NCBI GenBank assembly: GCA_947177395.1
Contig: CAMWUI010000020.1
Location: forward strand, 1-50,617
Reading direction: 5' to 3'
DNA from: an uncultured Paraprevotella sp.
GTDB lineage: Bacteria > Bacteroidota > Bacteroidia > Bacteroidales > Bacteroidaceae
Length of the DNA: 50,617 nucleotides
The notes beneath the pieces are model-generated. The model was not told where the DNA came from, did no database searches, and saw only the letters and a program-made list of their open reading frames with translations. Positions 8,800-16,882 of this stretch are shown piece after piece (the stretch's first letter is position 1; the number at the start of each line of letters is the position of its first letter). The position numbers were made by a program, and so were the translations under genes.

Positions 8800-9402
8800 A
8801 TGAGTGACAACCGCATACCGATGATTCAGATTGACGATACGATAATTTCCGTCGACTGTCTTACCGAGAAGTTCTGTTGCGACTTGGGCGCATGCAAGGG
8901 GGAGTGTTGTATCGAAGGCGATGCCGGAGCACCGGTGGAGTTGGAGGAAGTGGCCGAACTGGAAGAGGCGTTGCCCGTGGTGTGGCCCATGTTATCAGCT
9001 TCGGCACAGGCTGTAATCGACCGTCAGGGAGTGGTCTACACCGACGAGGAGGGCGACCTGGTGACCAGTATTGTCAACGGAAAGGATTGCGTGTTCACGT
9101 GCTATGGCGAGGACGGTTCCTGCTATTGTGCGCTGGAAAAGGCCTTCCGCGAAGGCAAGAGTCGTTTCTATAAGCCCATATCCTGTCACCTTTATCCCAT
9201 CCGGCTGAAAAAGATAGGCGACTGCGTGGCATTGAACTACAACCGTTGGGACGTTTGCAAGATGGCTGTAGTGAAAGGGCGTCAGCTGGACCTTCCGGTC
9301 TATCGGTTCCTGAAAGCCCCGTTGATACGCCGCTTCGGTGAAGCCTGGTACGCCGAGTTGGAGGATGCCGTGGAAGAACTGAAACAGCAGGGAATGATTT
9401 GA
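8800..9402 (+). CDS. DUF3109 family cysteine-rich protein
   Basis: A 200-residue cytoplasmic protein matching the Bacteroidota DUF3109 family. It has clusters of cysteines: FCCDLGACKGECC near residues 26-37, then VFTCYGEDGSCYC and KPISCHLYPIR. The spacing resembles the metal-binding CxxCxxxCC-type proteins of the YkgJ/UPF0153 group, so zinc or iron-sulfur binding is likely but unproven. It starts four bases after ung, which suggests shared transcription and perhaps a link to DNA maintenance. No catalytic function is established for the family as far as I know. Confidence 0.82.
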   Translation: MSDNRIPMIQIDDTIISVDCLTEKFCCDLGACKGECCIEGDAGAPVELEEVAELEEALPVVWPMLSASAQAVIDRQGVVYTDEEGDLVTSIVNGKDCVFTCYGEDGSCYCALEKAFREGKSRFYKPISCHLYPIRLKKIGDCVALNYNRWDVCKMAVVKGRQLDLPVYRFLKAPLIRRFGEAWYAELEDAVEELKQQGMI

Positions 9403-9464
9403 AAGAACGTCCGTGTCCCTGCCGGCAAAGGAATAAAATCTGTTGTGATAAAAAGTATTGTATC

Positions 9465-10778
9465 ATGAAAAACATCAAGGTAGTATTATTGATATCGTTG
9501 TTGGGAATCAGTCTGCATGCCGGTGCGCAGGTGCTTCAACCACAGTCTGCGGAGGAGAGCCGGAACGAGTTCTCCGATGCCAAGTTCGGAATCTTCCTGC
9601 ATTGGGGCATCTACTCCATGTTCGGTCAGGGCGAGTGGTATATGCAGAACGCCGGCATAGACCGGCTGGAATATGCCAAGGCGGCGAATGCCTTTTATCC
9701 CCACGACTTTGATGCCGACGCCTGGGTATCGGCCTTCAAGGATGCCGGTGCGCGGTATGTCTGTTTCACCTCCCGCCATCACGATGGTTTCTCCATGTGG
9801 GACACGGCGGAGAGCGACTTCAACATCATGCACACCCCGTTCAGGCGCGACGTGGTGAAAGAACTGGCAGACGCCTGCCATGTCCAGGGGATGAGGCTAC
9901 ATCTTTATTACTCCCACATAGACTGGATGCGCGAGGATTATCCGATGGGGCGGACTGGGACCCGGACTGGAAAGAATCCGGCCCGGGCGGACTGGACTTC
10001 CTATTACGCTTTTATGAACCGCCAGCTGACGGAGATCCTCACCAAGTACGGTCGTATCGGAGCCATCTGGTTCGACGGGCATTGGGACCACGACCAAGAT
10101 TCGGTGCCATTCGACTGGCAACTGTCCTCTCAATATGAAATGATTCACAAGTTGCAGCCCGCTTGTCTTGTAGGGAACAACCACCACCGTGCGCCCTATC
10201 CGGGTGAAGACATACAGTTGTTCGAACGTGATGTGCCGGGCGAGAACCGTGCCGGCTTGTCGGGACAGTCCGTGAGCCGCCTGCCGCTTGAAACCTGTCA
10301 GACGATGAACGGGATGTGGGGGTATAAAGTCACTGACCAGAACTATAAATCTGCCGCCGAACTGATTCGTCTGCTGGTGCGTACGGCCGGCAAGGGAGCC
10401 AATCTTCTGTTGAACATAGGTCCGCAGCCCGACGGCAACCTGCCCGCAACGGCTTTGGAACGGTTGAAAGAGATGGGTAAATGGTTGCGCGAGAACGGCG
10501 AATCCATTTACGGGACCACAGCCGGACAGGTCGGCGACGGTGAGAATGTCGTATCAACCAGAAAGGGCACGCATCTGTATGTGCACTTGCTCAACGACAC
10601 CCTGTCGGGATGTCTCACTCTGCCTGTAACTGAGAAGATAAAGGCTGTGAGAACTTTCCCCGGCGGAGAAGAGATAAAGCATACGGTCAGGGGCGGTATC
10701 CTGACGCTGAATGTTCCCGAACCGGCATCCGAAGGTATTACGGATCGCATCATCAAGGTCGAGTTGCGCACTCGCTGA
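9465..10778 (+). CDS. GH29 alpha-L-fucosidase, secreted
   Basis: A 437-residue glycoside hydrolase family 29 enzyme, expected to release alpha-linked L-fucose from glycans by a retaining mechanism. The start at 9465 is chosen because MKNIKVVLLISLLGISLHAGAQ is a signal peptide; the upstream ATG at 9399 overlaps the previous stop and adds a Cys-rich tail. The family hallmarks FGIFLHWGIYS, RHHDGFSMWD and IWFDGHWDHD are present, with Asp204 as the probable nucleophile. The C-terminal 80 residues form the usual small beta-sandwich. There is no lipobox, so it should be periplasmic. It differs clearly from the second GH29 at 16883. No clear terminator follows; a TGTACA repeat array lies 63 bases downstream. 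Confidence 0.93.
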   Translation: MKNIKVVLLISLLGISLHAGAQVLQPQSAEESRNEFSDAKFGIFLHWGIYSMFGQGEWYMQNAGIDRLEYAKAANAFYPHDFDADAWVSAFKDAGARYVCFTSRHHDGFSMWDTAESDFNIMHTPFRRDVVKELADACHVQGMRLHLYYSHIDWMREDYPMGRTGTRTGKNPARADWTSYYAFMNRQLTEILTKYGRIGAIWFDGHWDHDQDSVPFDWQLSSQYEMIHKLQPACLVGNNHHRAPYPGEDIQLFERDVPGENRAGLSGQSVSRLPLETCQTMNGMWGYKVTDQNYKSAAELIRLLVRTAGKGANLLLNIGPQPDGNLPATALERLKEMGKWLRENGESIYGTTAGQVGDGENVVSTRKGTHLYVHLLNDTLSGCLTLPVTEKIKAVRTFPGGEEIKHTVRGGILTLNVPEPASEGITDRIIKVELRTR

Positions 10779-10841
10779 CTCTCTATTCAGTTTCATTCTT
10801 AGGTGCAAATTTAGTGAGCTTATTCGGTATACAATAGGCTG

Positions 10842-10971
10842 TGTACACTTTGTACAGCAGTTGCTGTACACTTTGTACAGCAGGCATTGTACACTTTGTA
10901 CAGCAGGCATTGTACACTTTGTACAACAGGCATTGTACACTCTGTACAACAGGCACTGTACAAGTTGTCCA
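10842..10971. repeat. Six-unit 23-bp tandem array of paired TGTACA palindromes
   Basis: Units begin at 10842, 10865, 10888, 10911, 10934 and 10957, exactly 23 bp apart. Each is TGTACA-CTT-TGTACA plus a short linker such as GCAGGCAT. That makes eleven perfect TGTACA palindromes and one TGTCCA, spaced alternately 9 and 14 bases. Each pair can form a 6 bp hairpin with a 3-base loop on either strand. The array lies between the convergent fucosidase and MATE genes. It has no T tract. The unit length is not a multiple of three, so the open frames across it are not credible genes. Confidence 0.95.
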
Positions 10972-10975
10972 CACG

Positions 10976-11135
10976 GTGTTGAACAAAGCTGGACGAACCG
11001 TCCATAAAATCTTAATGGAAGAAAAACTGACTGTACAGCTTCTTGCTGATTTATGTGGACTGAATGTAATATGTTGTATAATAGGAGTAATTGTTTGGAG
11101 TAGGAGCGGAGTGGATGGCTGATAATGATTCCTAT
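10976..11135. other. Remainder of the convergent gap, no gene seen
   Basis: The 160 bases between the TGTACA array and the MATE stop hold one isolated TGTACA (11032-11037) and AT-rich sequence. I see no coding region, terminator or promoter that I can support. The 63 bases before the array are equally plain. Confidence 0.6.
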
Positions 11136-12473
11136 TTATTTATTGTGTAGATAGAACATAACGATACACAGCGACGTGAGTGATTCGGAGACGAACAAGG
11201 ACAGCCATATACCGGAGTTGCCGAATATCTCAGGCATGATTATGAACACGGGAATGAGGTATGTACCGCGCAGCAGGGCAAATACGATTGACGGCATGAC
11301 TCTTTTTACGCTCTGGAAATAACCTATGGCCGTGAGGTTGAAGATGAAGAATACGAATGCAGCGGAAAAAAGAGGAAAGCCGGCTATGGCTATTCTTGTT
11401 GCCGGCAGGTCTCCGTCAAGGAAGAGCTGTACCATCGTTGTCGGGGCGAATACAAACAGCGCGGTCACGGTCAGACCGCAGACGATGGCCGAAAATATGG
11501 CGAGTCGTTCGGCGGCCATGACTCTGTGCCGGCATCCGAGTCCGTAATTGTAGCTGATGATGGGCTGTACCGATTGTGCGATGGCATTGCCTATCATAAA
11601 GACAAAGGGGCAATAGTAGCATGCTATGCTGAAAGCTCCCACACCGTCGTTTCCCATGTAGCGCATGAACACCAGGTTGCCCGTCAGCATCAGTACTCCC
11701 ATGGTTGCTTCGCCCAGCAGTGCTGAAATGCCTATTTTGCATTGGTAGCCGATGTTGCGGAAGGTCAGTGCCATGCTTTTGCGGCTGAGCTTTATTCTGA
11801 TTAGCCGCAGAGTGGCGGCGAAGACACCCAGATATCCCATTATCATCACGCCTCCCACGGCGCAACTTATGCAGGTGGCGAGGGCGGCCCCTCTTATCCC
11901 CATTTGCAGGGGAAATATGAAAAGATAATCGAGCAGAACGTTAAGCAAGCCGGGCAGCACGTTGCACCACATGGCGTATTTGGGCGATCCGTCGAGCCGT
12001 ACGATAAATAGGCCGATGGCTCCCCATACCTGGAACAGGCAGGCAAGGAATATCCAGGGCATATATGCGGTTACCAGTGGCATGAGCGATTCGGAACTGC
12101 CGAGCAGACGGCCTGTGGCCTCGGGAGATGCAAGAGTTGTCAGAAGAAACAAGGCCACGATAAGGGTGGCGAGCAGCAATGCCTGGGTTACATTCAGCCG
12201 GGCGGCTTTTACATTGCCGTTGGCAAGGTGGATGGAGGAGACCACCGACGCTCCCATGCCGAGCATGAGCCCGATGCCCATGATGACCATCGTGGGTGAG
12301 ATACAGATGTTTACGGCGGCAAGGGCGTCGCTGCCCACGCCACGTCCCACAAATATGCCGTCGGTTGCCGTCACTGCGCACAAGGACAGCATTCCCAGAA
12401 GAGTGGGGATGAAATAGATTCTGAAAAGGCGGGGTATCTCTACGGTCCCCAGATCGACTGAATCGCGTTGCAT
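11136..12473 (-). CDS. MATE family efflux transporter
   Basis: A 445-residue multi-pass inner-membrane protein with about 12 hydrophobic helices, typical of MATE (NorM/DinF/MepA-type) cation-coupled exporters. Family features include the N-terminal RLFRIYFIPTLLGMLSLCAVTATDGIF helix, the GRGVGSDALAAVNI motif after helix 1, and the repeated second half starting near IGISALLGEATMGVLML. The substrate cannot be read from the sequence. The start at 12473 gives a normal N-terminus. It follows a 130-base leader with a terminator-like hairpin and has its own promoter, so expression may be regulated by attenuation. It is not obviously cotranscribed with the glycan operon upstream. Confidence 0.9.
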   Translation of the reverse strand: MQRDSVDLGTVEIPRLFRIYFIPTLLGMLSLCAVTATDGIFVGRGVGSDALAAVNICISPTMVIMGIGLMLGMGASVVSSIHLANGNVKAARLNVTQALLLATLIVALFLLTTLASPEATGRLLGSSESLMPLVTAYMPWIFLACLFQVWGAIGLFIVRLDGSPKYAMWCNVLPGLLNVLLDYLFIFPLQMGIRGAALATCISCAVGGVMIMGYLGVFAATLRLIRIKLSRKSMALTFRNIGYQCKIGISALLGEATMGVLMLTGNLVFMRYMGNDGVGAFSIACYYCPFVFMIGNAIAQSVQPIISYNYGLGCRHRVMAAERLAIFSAIVCGLTVTALFVFAPTTMVQLFLDGDLPATRIAIAGFPLFSAAFVFFIFNLTAIGYFQSVKRVMPSIVFALLRGTYLIPVFIIMPEIFGNSGIWLSLFVSESLTSLCIVMFYLHNK

Positions 12474-12502
12474 ACGTTACGTCTTCATGGAAGGTTGAAC
12501 AT

Positions 12503-12550
12503 AAAAAGAGCCGCATAAGATTCGAGGTTTTACCCAGTCATCTTATCCGG
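12503..12550 (-). promoter_or_regulatory. Structured leader with terminator-like hairpin before the MATE gene
   Basis: On the reverse strand CCGGATAAGAT and ATCTTATGCGG can form a long stem around an 18-base loop, followed by CTCTTTTT, only 29 bases before the MATE start codon. Two smaller hairpins precede it, GATTGTAA/TTGTAATC and CCTC/GAGG. The arrangement suggests transcription attenuation or a riboswitch. I do not recognise a named riboswitch class. Confidence 0.5.
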
Positions 12551-12607
12551 CCATATATGTCATGCCCTCCGATGAGGATTACAAAACGCTGCTTACAATC
12601 GGCACTG

Positions 12608-12638
12608 CAAAGTTAGTGCTTTTCGTTCGGATGGCAAA
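12608..12638 (-). promoter_or_regulatory. Promoter of the MATE gene
   Basis: Reverse strand TTTG, exactly 19 bases, TAACTTTG: a full Bacteroidota promoter. Transcription should start near 12601, leaving a leader of about 130 bases. Confidence 0.75.
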
Positions 12639-12661
12639 ATATTAGGTTGGGCTATATTGCG

Positions 12662-13468
12662 TCAGTGTATGTCCTGCAGGAAACGTTCAACCAAACTGTT
12701 GGATATAACCCGCTGCTGAGGGTTGAAGCCGTGTCCGGCTCCGGGAATGATTTCCAGCCGGGCCTTCCTGTAAGCATCCTTTGCCTTTTCCGAGTAGACT
12801 GCCGGTACAATGGGGTCCCGATCGCCGTGGACGATGAGTACGGGACCTTTGTAGGCATCGATGATGTCGAACGGATTCATGTCGTGGATCTCGAGAAAGA
12901 ACCTCCGGCCCAGCGGGACGTTCCATATGTAGGTGGTGTCGGGGATAGCCTCGGCGGTCGGATACCGCCCGTTCCAGTTGTCAGGGATGCAGAAGGCCGG
13001 ATAAATGAGTACCAGCGCACTGATCTGCTTTTTCAGTTCGGCTGCAGCCAGTGCGGAGACAAGTCCTCCCTGGCTTTCGCCTATCAGCACGATGTTGTTC
13101 TTGTCTGTGTCTTTCTGTTTCCGGAAATATCTGACGATGGCTTTCAGGCATTCCTTTTCGTCGAGTACCGACATGTTCATGGTGTTGCTGTCCGTGTTGC
13201 TACGGACGGAACCGCAGGGAAAGTCGAACGTGTATACCTGGTATCCCAGTTTGTTGAGTGTCTGGAAATAATCTCTTCCGAAGTGGTGGCTGCCGTTAAA
13301 CCCGTGGCTGATGATGGCCACTTTGTTTTTGGATGTGCCGGAGGAAGGGGCGGGGCGGCTTATGATGCCGTAGATGGTCTTGTTGCCGTAAGGTATTCTC
13401 AGTACCTGTTGTGCGGCTACTATCGTGACTGACAGCAGCATCAGAAAGAAGATGGACGTTTTTTTCAT
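12662..13468 (-). CDS. Secreted alpha/beta hydrolase (serine hydrolase)
   Basis: A 268-residue alpha/beta-hydrolase of the S33-like or acyl esterase-like type. The start at 13468 gives the signal peptide MKKTSIFFLMLLSVTIVAAQ; in-frame ATGs at 13510 and 13480 would add a second hydrophobic tail in front. The triad is visible: Ser in LIGESQGG, Asp in VHGDRDPIVP and His in GAGHGF. NKVAIISHGFNGSHHFG is the oxyanion-hole strand. It is the last gene of an apparent operon with a GH16 and a GH29 enzyme, 87 bases after the GH16 stop. An esterase that removes acyl groups from glycans would fit, but a peptidase or lipase is possible. Confidence 0.85.
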   Translation of the reverse strand: MKKTSIFFLMLLSVTIVAAQQVLRIPYGNKTIYGIISRPAPSSGTSKNKVAIISHGFNGSHHFGRDYFQTLNKLGYQVYTFDFPCGSVRSNTDSNTMNMSVLDEKECLKAIVRYFRKQKDTDKNNIVLIGESQGGLVSALAAAELKKQISALVLIYPAFCIPDNWNGRYPTAEAIPDTTYIWNVPLGRRFFLEIHDMNPFDIIDAYKGPVLIVHGDRDPIVPAVYSEKAKDAYRKARLEIIPGAGHGFNPQQRVISNSLVERFLQDIH

Positions 13469-13555
13469 GACGGTAATCATTGGAGAAGGGAAGATAAGCA
13501 ACGAGGTCACCTCTCTTACGTCGGCGGTCGGCCTCTTGTATAGTGAGATGGGGCG

Positions 13556-16500
13556 TTACGGAACCATCACTTTCCGGTTGTTGACAATGTAGATGCCCTG
13601 AGGAACGGATATTTCCTGGCGGCTGTTTACAATGCCCTTGAACAGGGCTTGTCCGGCGAGGGTACTTGCGCAGACGGGAACGGGAGTTGCCGTAGTGATT
13701 GTGATGGTACGGTTGCCGACATGGATGTCGACCGTGTCGTTTTCCCGAATCTCTCTGATGGCAGTTTCGTCGTTCTTTGTCTGATATACGCGTACCCAGT
13801 CGAAGCGGGTTTCATACGTGTGGGTGATGTCGGCGTTGGCGGCCCAGAAATTGTTGCCTACGGATTGGTTCAGGATAATGTAGAACGTCTTGTCGAAAGG
13901 CCATGAGGAGGGATTGGAGTTGGAGGCTTTCCGGTACCGGCCCACTTCCTTGCCGTCGAGATACCAGATCATCTTTTCCGCGTCCCATTCGAATCCGAAC
14001 GTGTGGTAACGGTCGGTGGCGCAGTATTCGCTGGCGGAATACATGGAAGTCTTGTAGCCGGTGTGGAGGGTGTGGTAGGCCGTGTTCTGGTTGTCTATCT
14101 GTTCCCAGATGTCGATTTCGCCGCAGGCGGGCCAGCCGCCGGTCTGATCGTCGGGCATCATCCAGAATGCCGGGAAATTGCCGGTGTGCGGATTGGTAAG
14201 GATACGTGCTTCTATCTTGCCGTACTGGAATCCGAAACGTCCGCCGCTGCTCTGTACGGCACCGGTAATCATGTCACCCTGGTACTTCGTCGGGTCCGGG
14301 TTAGGGATGGCGCGTGTCACGAGTTGTCCGCCTTGCAGGAAGGCTACACGTTCGTCGTCGGCAATCCAGCGGTTCCAGGTCGAGCTTCGCCGGGGACTGC
14401 ATATCCATTTTTCCGGGTCGGGGCGTGTGCCGTCGGGAGCGTTGAACTCGTCGCTGAACACCAGTTCGTATGTGGCGTCTTCTCCGGCCTTGAAGTCGGC
14501 CGTGAGGGTTACGTCGCCGTTTACGCTGTCGGCCGGAAGAGTGTAGTTGCCGGCTTTTACTTCATATTCGCTCCATTGGCGGTTGCCATGGATATATTGA
14601 GGGCCATCGAAGTTGTGGCCGTGCCTGACGATCATCTTGTCGGCTACGTAGCCTTTGGCGACAGGTGTGGGGACAACGCTGAGAGACTGGAAGGTGGGCA
14701 GAGCGAGCGGCAGGGCCGCGTTGCCGGTGGCGTGGATACTACCGTTGGTGGTAAGCAGTTCAAGTTTGTGTTTTGTGTTGTGCACATTGAGCAGAAAGTC
14801 TACCACATAGCCGCCGTTTTCGTTGATTTTGTTTCCTTCCGTCTCGTTCCAGTGGCCGGCTGGGTCGATGTTGTTCCAGTCCACTTTCAGTCGGGCGCGG
14901 TAGATACCGGTGGGCAGGATGGAAGGAATCGTGAAGGCGGGCAGGGATTCCACAGACACACTGCCAGGGGCGGAGATGGTTTCGCCCAGACTGTTTTTCT
15001 GGTTGTAGCAGGTGTAGGATACCAGTTCGCTGGTAAACGCGGGTATTCCATTGGCATCCAGCTGGCTGGTGAACTGGCCGTCGTTGTTCAGGTCGATGTA
15101 TAAATAATGGTGCATGGCACGTCCTGTGTAGTCAACGGCTGTCGCTACGGCATCGCCGGGAACGACCGACACTTGCTTGTCGGTCAGGTTCCGGTAGACG
15201 TAGTTGGTGCCCTCGGGCAGGGTGATGGTAGAAGTTCCACCCTGAGTGGCAGTAAAAGTAAAGCTGTTGAGTTTGCGGTCGGTACGTGTCACAATCAGGT
15301 CGTCGGGAAAATTGCGGACGTAGTCCTCTCCGGGTTCTTCTCCAGTCCCCGGATCTACGAAGTAAGGCTCTATTTCCACATCTCCGTCTATGTATTCGCC
15401 GGGAATGGTGTATTTGTTGTCTTTAAACAGGAAGGCCGGGAAAATGATATCGGTATATTGCGGCGTGCCGTGAACGAGGCTGTCACCCGTGAGGTTGTAG
15501 CCATGGCGCACTTTGATATAGGATATCCGGAAGTTGTCGGAAGCCGGTTTGGCGACAATGGTGATCGGTTCGCCGAACCTGACGGTTTTCGTAATGAGCT
15601 CCGTGCCGTCTTCATTCATGATGTCGCCGTTGAGGCCGCCGGAGCGCCTTACCGTCACTTCGTCTCCGTGCACATTCATGCGTACATCAACAATCATGCC
15701 TCCGTTCTGCACGATGCTGTTGGTAGCCGTATTGCGGCCGGCGGGATCCACACTGCCCCAGTCGACTTTGAAACGCATGCGGTAGAAGCCGTTGGGCAGG
15801 TCGGCAGGAAGCCGGAAAGCTGGCGGGTTCATGAAGTTGCGGGCGCTTCCGCTGATTTTTGTCCCGTCGCTTTTGTATCCTTCTGTATTCTCAACCGTTT
15901 CCACGTAAGAGTAGGTCATGATGTCGCTGCTGGCCGGGATTGTATAATCCTTGTTCAGTTCGGCCGAGAACTTACCGTCGTTCCCACGGTCCAGGTAGAC
16001 GTAGCCGTTCATCCAGTTGCCCGTGAATGAGAACACGGGGGTCAGAGTCTCGCCCGCCTTGGCCGTGAATGTGTTTTCCAGTTGTTTGCGGTAAATGATT
16101 TGCGGGGATTTGCTTCCCACGCTGATGGTCTGGTTGCCGTCGGCGGAGCCGTTCAGTGCGATGGAGTTGAGATAGTAACCCGACTTGTCGGATGCCTGCG
16201 TCTCCTCGTAGTTCAGCGGGTAGTCGCTGTAGATGACGCGGGGAGTGGGTGTTCCCATGATGGCGATTTCGTCGATGTAGGCGGCGAAGTCCGATGACAG
16301 GTTGTGCGGGGATTCGCATTCAGGTACGACAACGAGACTGTGTATCTCGATGCCTCCTGCACCTTTGATGGAAAAGACGGCATCGCTCCACTTGTTGGCT
16401 GTAATCTTGCTGTTGGATACTTCCCAGAACTGCTCTGTCTCTTTCGATTGGCCGGCGCGGTCCGTGCGCTTGCCCAGTCCGATGAGCATGACGCGTCCTG

Positions 16501-16858
16501 TAGTCGGTTTGTTGACGAAGACGTGTACGTATTTGGCCGTTGTGTTCAGTTCGAACGGTTCGGCCAAATCGATGCGGGCGCCGAACGTGTTGCTGCCGAA
16601 ACGGGAGCACTGGACGGCCAGCATCTTTTCCGTGCTGTTGGGGGCTTTGCCGAGGATTTCGTCTTCCTGCGTCAGTTCATTGGTGATGACCCGGATGTTG
16701 CCTTGCAGCAGTCCCGTTCTGAAAGGAGATTCCTCCCAGGCGTCGTAAACTCCGATGTTTGTATATGTATCCGCTGTTTCAAAGCCGATGTTCAGCTGGG
16801 CCGCCGCTGCGAGCGGAAGTACCGTCGCGGCCAGTCCGATATATTTCTTTATATTCAT
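13556..16858 (-). CDS. Large multidomain GH16 endo-glycanase with C-terminal sorting-like tail
   Basis: A 1100-residue secreted protein. Residues 1-20 are a signal peptide. Residues about 20-210 form a galactose-binding-like beta-sandwich ending in an AYIDEIAIMG strand. Two related modules follow at about 225-500 and 515-790, each with a Y(L/I)D-x-x-NDG-(K/Q)F segment, a G(F/I)YR-RxKVDW-DPAG segment and an IVRHG(Y/H)N-type segment. Residues about 795-1030 are the GH16 domain with GEIDIWEQ: Glu914 as nucleophile, Asp916, Glu919 as acid/base. The extra residue in ExDxxE marks the laminarinase-like GH16 subgroup. The last 60 residues end QGIYIVNNRKVMVP, like type IX secretion C-terminal signals. 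It sits 24 bases after a GH29 gene. The substrate could be a beta-1,3-glucan or host O-glycan. Confidence 0.9.
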   Translation of the reverse strand: MNIKKYIGLAATVLPLAAAAQLNIGFETADTYTNIGVYDAWEESPFRTGLLQGNIRVITNELTQEDEILGKAPNSTEKMLAVQCSRFGSNTFGARIDLAEPFELNTTAKYVHVFVNKPTTGRVMLIGLGKRTDRAGQSKETEQFWEVSNSKITANKWSDAVFSIKGAGGIEIHSLVVVPECESPHNLSSDFAAYIDEIAIMGTPTPRVIYSDYPLNYEETQASDKSGYYLNSIALNGSADGNQTISVGSKSPQIIYRKQLENTFTAKAGETLTPVFSFTGNWMNGYVYLDRGNDGKFSAELNKDYTIPASSDIMTYSYVETVENTEGYKSDGTKISGSARNFMNPPAFRLPADLPNGFYRMRFKVDWGSVDPAGRNTATNSIVQNGGMIVDVRMNVHGDEVTVRRSGGLNGDIMNEDGTELITKTVRFGEPITIVAKPASDNFRISYIKVRHGYNLTGDSLVHGTPQYTDIIFPAFLFKDNKYTIPGEYIDGDVEIEPYFVDPGTGEEPGEDYVRNFPDDLIVTRTDRKLNSFTFTATQGGTSTITLPEGTNYVYRNLTDKQVSVVPGDAVATAVDYTGRAMHHYLYIDLNNDGQFTSQLDANGIPAFTSELVSYTCYNQKNSLGETISAPGSVSVESLPAFTIPSILPTGIYRARLKVDWNNIDPAGHWNETEGNKINENGGYVVDFLLNVHNTKHKLELLTTNGSIHATGNAALPLALPTFQSLSVVPTPVAKGYVADKMIVRHGHNFDGPQYIHGNRQWSEYEVKAGNYTLPADSVNGDVTLTADFKAGEDATYELVFSDEFNAPDGTRPDPEKWICSPRRSSTWNRWIADDERVAFLQGGQLVTRAIPNPDPTKYQGDMITGAVQSSGGRFGFQYGKIEARILTNPHTGNFPAFWMMPDDQTGGWPACGEIDIWEQIDNQNTAYHTLHTGYKTSMYSASEYCATDRYHTFGFEWDAEKMIWYLDGKEVGRYRKASNSNPSSWPFDKTFYIILNQSVGNNFWAANADITHTYETRFDWVRVYQTKNDETAIREIRENDTVDIHVGNRTITITTATPVPVCASTLAGQALFKGIVNSRQEISVPQGIYIVNNRKVMVP

Positions 16859-16882
16859 AAGTCCGTTGTGTTTTTGATGGGG

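Noticed and set aside
10842-10971. CRISPR array
   Set aside because: The period of 23 bp leaves no room for spacers, the linkers are near identical, and no cas gene is in the window. The same applies to the arrays at 43904-44135.
10554-11007. Open frames across the TGTACA array with repeated Cys-Thr-Lys or Tyr-Leu segments
   Set aside because: They are translations of the 23-bp repeat, which shifts frame every unit; the array explains them entirely.
12511-12550. tRNA-like element in the MATE leader
   Set aside because: GGTAAAACCTCGAATC resembles a T arm, but no acceptor, D or anticodon arms can be formed; a simple terminator-like stem fits better.
14003-16030. Two long forward open frames (366 and 307 codons) antisense to the GH16 gene
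   Set aside because: Shadow frames created by the codon bias of the GH16 gene; no promoter, start context or domain.
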